Source of the DNA: Deltaproteobacteria bacterium
GTDB lineage: Bacteria; Myxococcota; B64-G9
Length of the DNA: 6,470 bases
Direction: 5' to 3'
Assembly: GCA_030591745.1 (NCBI GenBank)
Contig: JAUVAM010000234.1
Location: 1-6,470, forward strand
A program made the position numbers and the translations under genes. This document shows positions 5,190 to 6,470 of this stretch, piece after piece (the first letter of the stretch is position 1; every line of letters begins with the position of its first letter). The notes beneath the pieces are model-generated. The model did no database searches. It was not told the origin of the DNA and was given only the letters and a program-made list of their open reading frames with translations.

Positions 5190-6470
5190 ATGGCAAAGGT
5201 GTTGATGAAAGGTAATGAAGCCATCGGAGAAGCGGCCATCCGCGCCGGCTGCATCCACTTCTTCGGCTACCCCATCACCCCCCAAAGCGAGGTGCCCGAG
5301 TACCTGGCCAAGCGCCTGCCCGAAGTGGGCGGGCTGTATTTGCAGGCCGAGAGCGAAGTGGCGGCCAGCAACATGATCTACGGGGCGGCCGGGGTGGGCA
5401 TCCGAGTGTTGACCACCTCATCCTCGCCCGGCATCAGCTTGATGTCCGAAGGCATCTCCTACATCGCGGCGGCCGAACTGCCGGTGGTGCTGGTCAACAT
5501 CATGCGGGCCGGACCGGGTCTTGGCGGCATTCTGCCGGCCCAGAGCGATTACCTCCAGGCCACGCGCGGCACCGGCCACGGTGACTTCCAGTTGTTGGTC
5601 TTGGCCCCGGCATCGGTGCAAGAGGCGGTCAACCTGGTCATCGAGTCCTTTACACTGGCCGAAAAATACAGCACGCCGGTCCTGGTCATCGGGGACGGCA
5701 TGATCGGACAAATGATGGAGCCGGTGGAGTTCCCCATCGAAGGCGTGGGCCCTCCCCTGGATCCGGGCGACTGGGCCCTGACCGGCTGTGAAGGCCGAGA
5801 GCGAAGGGTGGTCAACACCCTGTTCCTGGATCCGGAAGAACTCAACCAGCACAACTTCAAACTCAAAGCCAAGTACGAATTGATCGCAAAAAACGAGCAG
5901 CGCTGGGAGCTCTACAACTGCGACAAGCCTTACGACTTGCTGGTGACCGCCTTCGGCATGGTCTCACGTATCTGCAAGACGGCCATCGACCAGTTGGCTA
6001 CCGAAGGCCTGAACGTCGGCCTCTTCAGGCCCATCTCGGTCAACCCCTTCCCCTACGATGCCTGCCGAAAAGCCATGAACAAGGCCAAAGCGGTACTGGA
6101 CGTCGAAATGAGCATGGGCCAGATGCTCCTCGACATACAACTGGCCGGCGAAGGAAGCAAACCCATCGATTTCTTCGGCACGGCGGGCGGCGTCATCCCC
6201 TCCCCCGAAGAAGTCGCCGAGCACATCCGCGAATCTCTCAAAGGCATAGGCAAGGCGGGCAAAAAAACCACAAAGGCTGCAAAGAAGGCCTCGCCCAAGA
6301 AAGCCTCAAAGAAGACCGCTAAGAAGACAACCAAGAAGACCGCTAAGAAGACAGCCAAGAAGACAGCCAAGAAAACAGCCAAGAAAACAGCCAAGAAAAC
6401 AGCCAAGAAAACAGCCAAGAAAACAGCCAAGAAAACAGCCAAGAAAACAGCCAAGAAAACTACCAAGAAA
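5190..6470 (+). CDS. vorB: 2-oxoacid:ferredoxin oxidoreductase alpha subunit (VorB type) with a lysine-rich KKTA-repeat tail; 3' end outside the window
   Basis: The alpha subunit supplies the pyrimidine-side (POR_N) domain and domain II of an enzyme that converts a 2-oxoacid plus CoA to acyl-CoA, CO2 and reduced ferredoxin. It begins MAKVLMKGNEAIGEAAIRAG, typical of proteins annotated as 3-methyl-2-oxobutanoate dehydrogenase subunit VorB. Landmarks: GYPITPQSE (26-34), QAESEVAA (52-59, including the glutamates expected near TPP), TSSSPGIS (76-83), GPGLGG (108-113), GDGMIGQMMEP (168-178), a domain II start near DLLVTAFGMVSR (249-260), and the family's typical end FFGTAGGVIPSPEEVAEHI (about 328-346). 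That is a full-length core. Instead of stopping near residue 350, the frame continues for at least 76 more residues, 36 of them lysine with no acidic residue, containing one SPKK (368-371) and then KKTA repeats. All 427 codons to the last base are open. GTGAGG (5175-5180) precedes the ATG by 9 bases. The substrate (2-oxoisovalerate or 2-oxoglutarate) cannot be decided here. The beta and gamma subunits should follow. Confidence 0.92.
   Translation, partial: MAKVLMKGNEAIGEAAIRAGCIHFFGYPITPQSEVPEYLAKRLPEVGGLYLQAESEVAASNMIYGAAGVGIRVLTTSSSPGISLMSEGISYIAAAELPVVLVNIMRAGPGLGGILPAQSDYLQATRGTGHGDFQLLVLAPASVQEAVNLVIESFTLAEKYSTPVLVIGDGMIGQMMEPVEFPIEGVGPPLDPGDWALTGCEGRERRVVNTLFLDPEELNQHNFKLKAKYELIAKNEQRWELYNCDKPYDLLVTAFGMVSRICKTAIDQLATEGLNVGLFRPISVNPFPYDACRKAMNKAKAVLDVEMSMGQMLLDIQLAGEGSKPIDFFGTAGGVIPSPEEVAEHIRESLKGIGKAGKKTTKAAKKASPKKASKKTAKKTTKKTAKKTAKKTAKKTAKKTAKKTAKKTAKKTAKKTAKKTAKKTTKK
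6309..6470 (+). repeat. In-frame 12-bp tandem repeat (AAGAAAACAGCC) encoding KKTA units
   Basis: Thirteen complete 12-bp units and half of a fourteenth run to the window edge, each coding Lys-Lys-Thr-Ala or Lys-Lys-Thr-Thr. Seven consecutive units (6369-6452) are identical at the DNA level. The five units before them drift by synonymous changes (AAG for AAA, ACC for ACA, GCT for GCC), and the unit at 6453 drifts to ACT ACC. A looser lysine/alanine-rich lead-in (6252-6308) precedes the array. The unit keeps the vorB reading frame, so copy-number change would lengthen or shorten the tail without breaking the gene. The long open frame on the opposite strand here is only the shadow of the repeat. 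Confidence 0.95.

Noticed and set aside
6053..6466. Minus-strand frame with a hydrophobic FLAV repeat resembling a membrane protein
   Set aside because: It is the reverse reading of the KKTA array. The plus-strand frame is continuous with a complete VorB core, so this is a shadow.
6309..6470. CRISPR-like or non-coding satellite repeat
   Set aside because: The units are 12 bp, abut without spacers and hold the vorB reading frame with synonymous variation, so this is a coding tandem repeat.

Overview
The window is GC-rich bacterial DNA, densely coding, with a sigma70-like promoter and Shine-Dalgarno sites. It carries genes of ferredoxin-dependent 2-oxoacid metabolism, which points to an anaerobic or facultatively anaerobic heterotroph. 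The mix of genes would fit a deltaproteobacterial-type or other uncultured lineage, but the sequence alone does not name the organism. No rRNA, tRNA, insertion sequence, phage gene or CRISPR array is visible.

Layout. (1) Bases 1-2221, + strand: the 3' part of trkA (cytoplasmic RCK regulator, cut by the left edge), followed four bases later by a complete trkH (K+ channel-like membrane subunit). Together they form a Trk potassium uptake system. (2) Bases 2241-4001, - strand: one large GT4 glycosyltransferase related to sucrose-phosphate-synthase-like enzymes, convergent with trkH. It has an unusual internal insertion and a changed EX7E motif. Its promoter and ribosome binding site can be read directly, and they suggest a TTG start at 4001. 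(3) Bases 4141-6470, + strand and divergent from the glycosyltransferase: an operon of a P-loop ATPase of unknown function, a 2x[4Fe-4S] ferredoxin subunit, and the alpha subunit (VorB type) of a 2-oxoacid:ferredoxin oxidoreductase. The beta (TPP-binding) and gamma subunits would be expected just beyond the right edge.

How they work together: the ferredoxin and alpha subunits belong to one enzyme that oxidatively decarboxylates a 2-oxoacid (branched-chain or 2-oxoglutarate) to an acyl-CoA and passes the electrons to ferredoxin. The ATPase is translationally coupled to the ferredoxin and probably serves this enzyme in a way not known to me. Trk and the glycosyltransferase have no evident link to it.

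The most striking item is the end of vorB. After a complete catalytic subunit of about 350 residues the frame runs on into a histone-H1-like tail made of KKTA tetrapeptides, encoded by a 12-bp tandem repeat. The tail is still open at the last base of the window.
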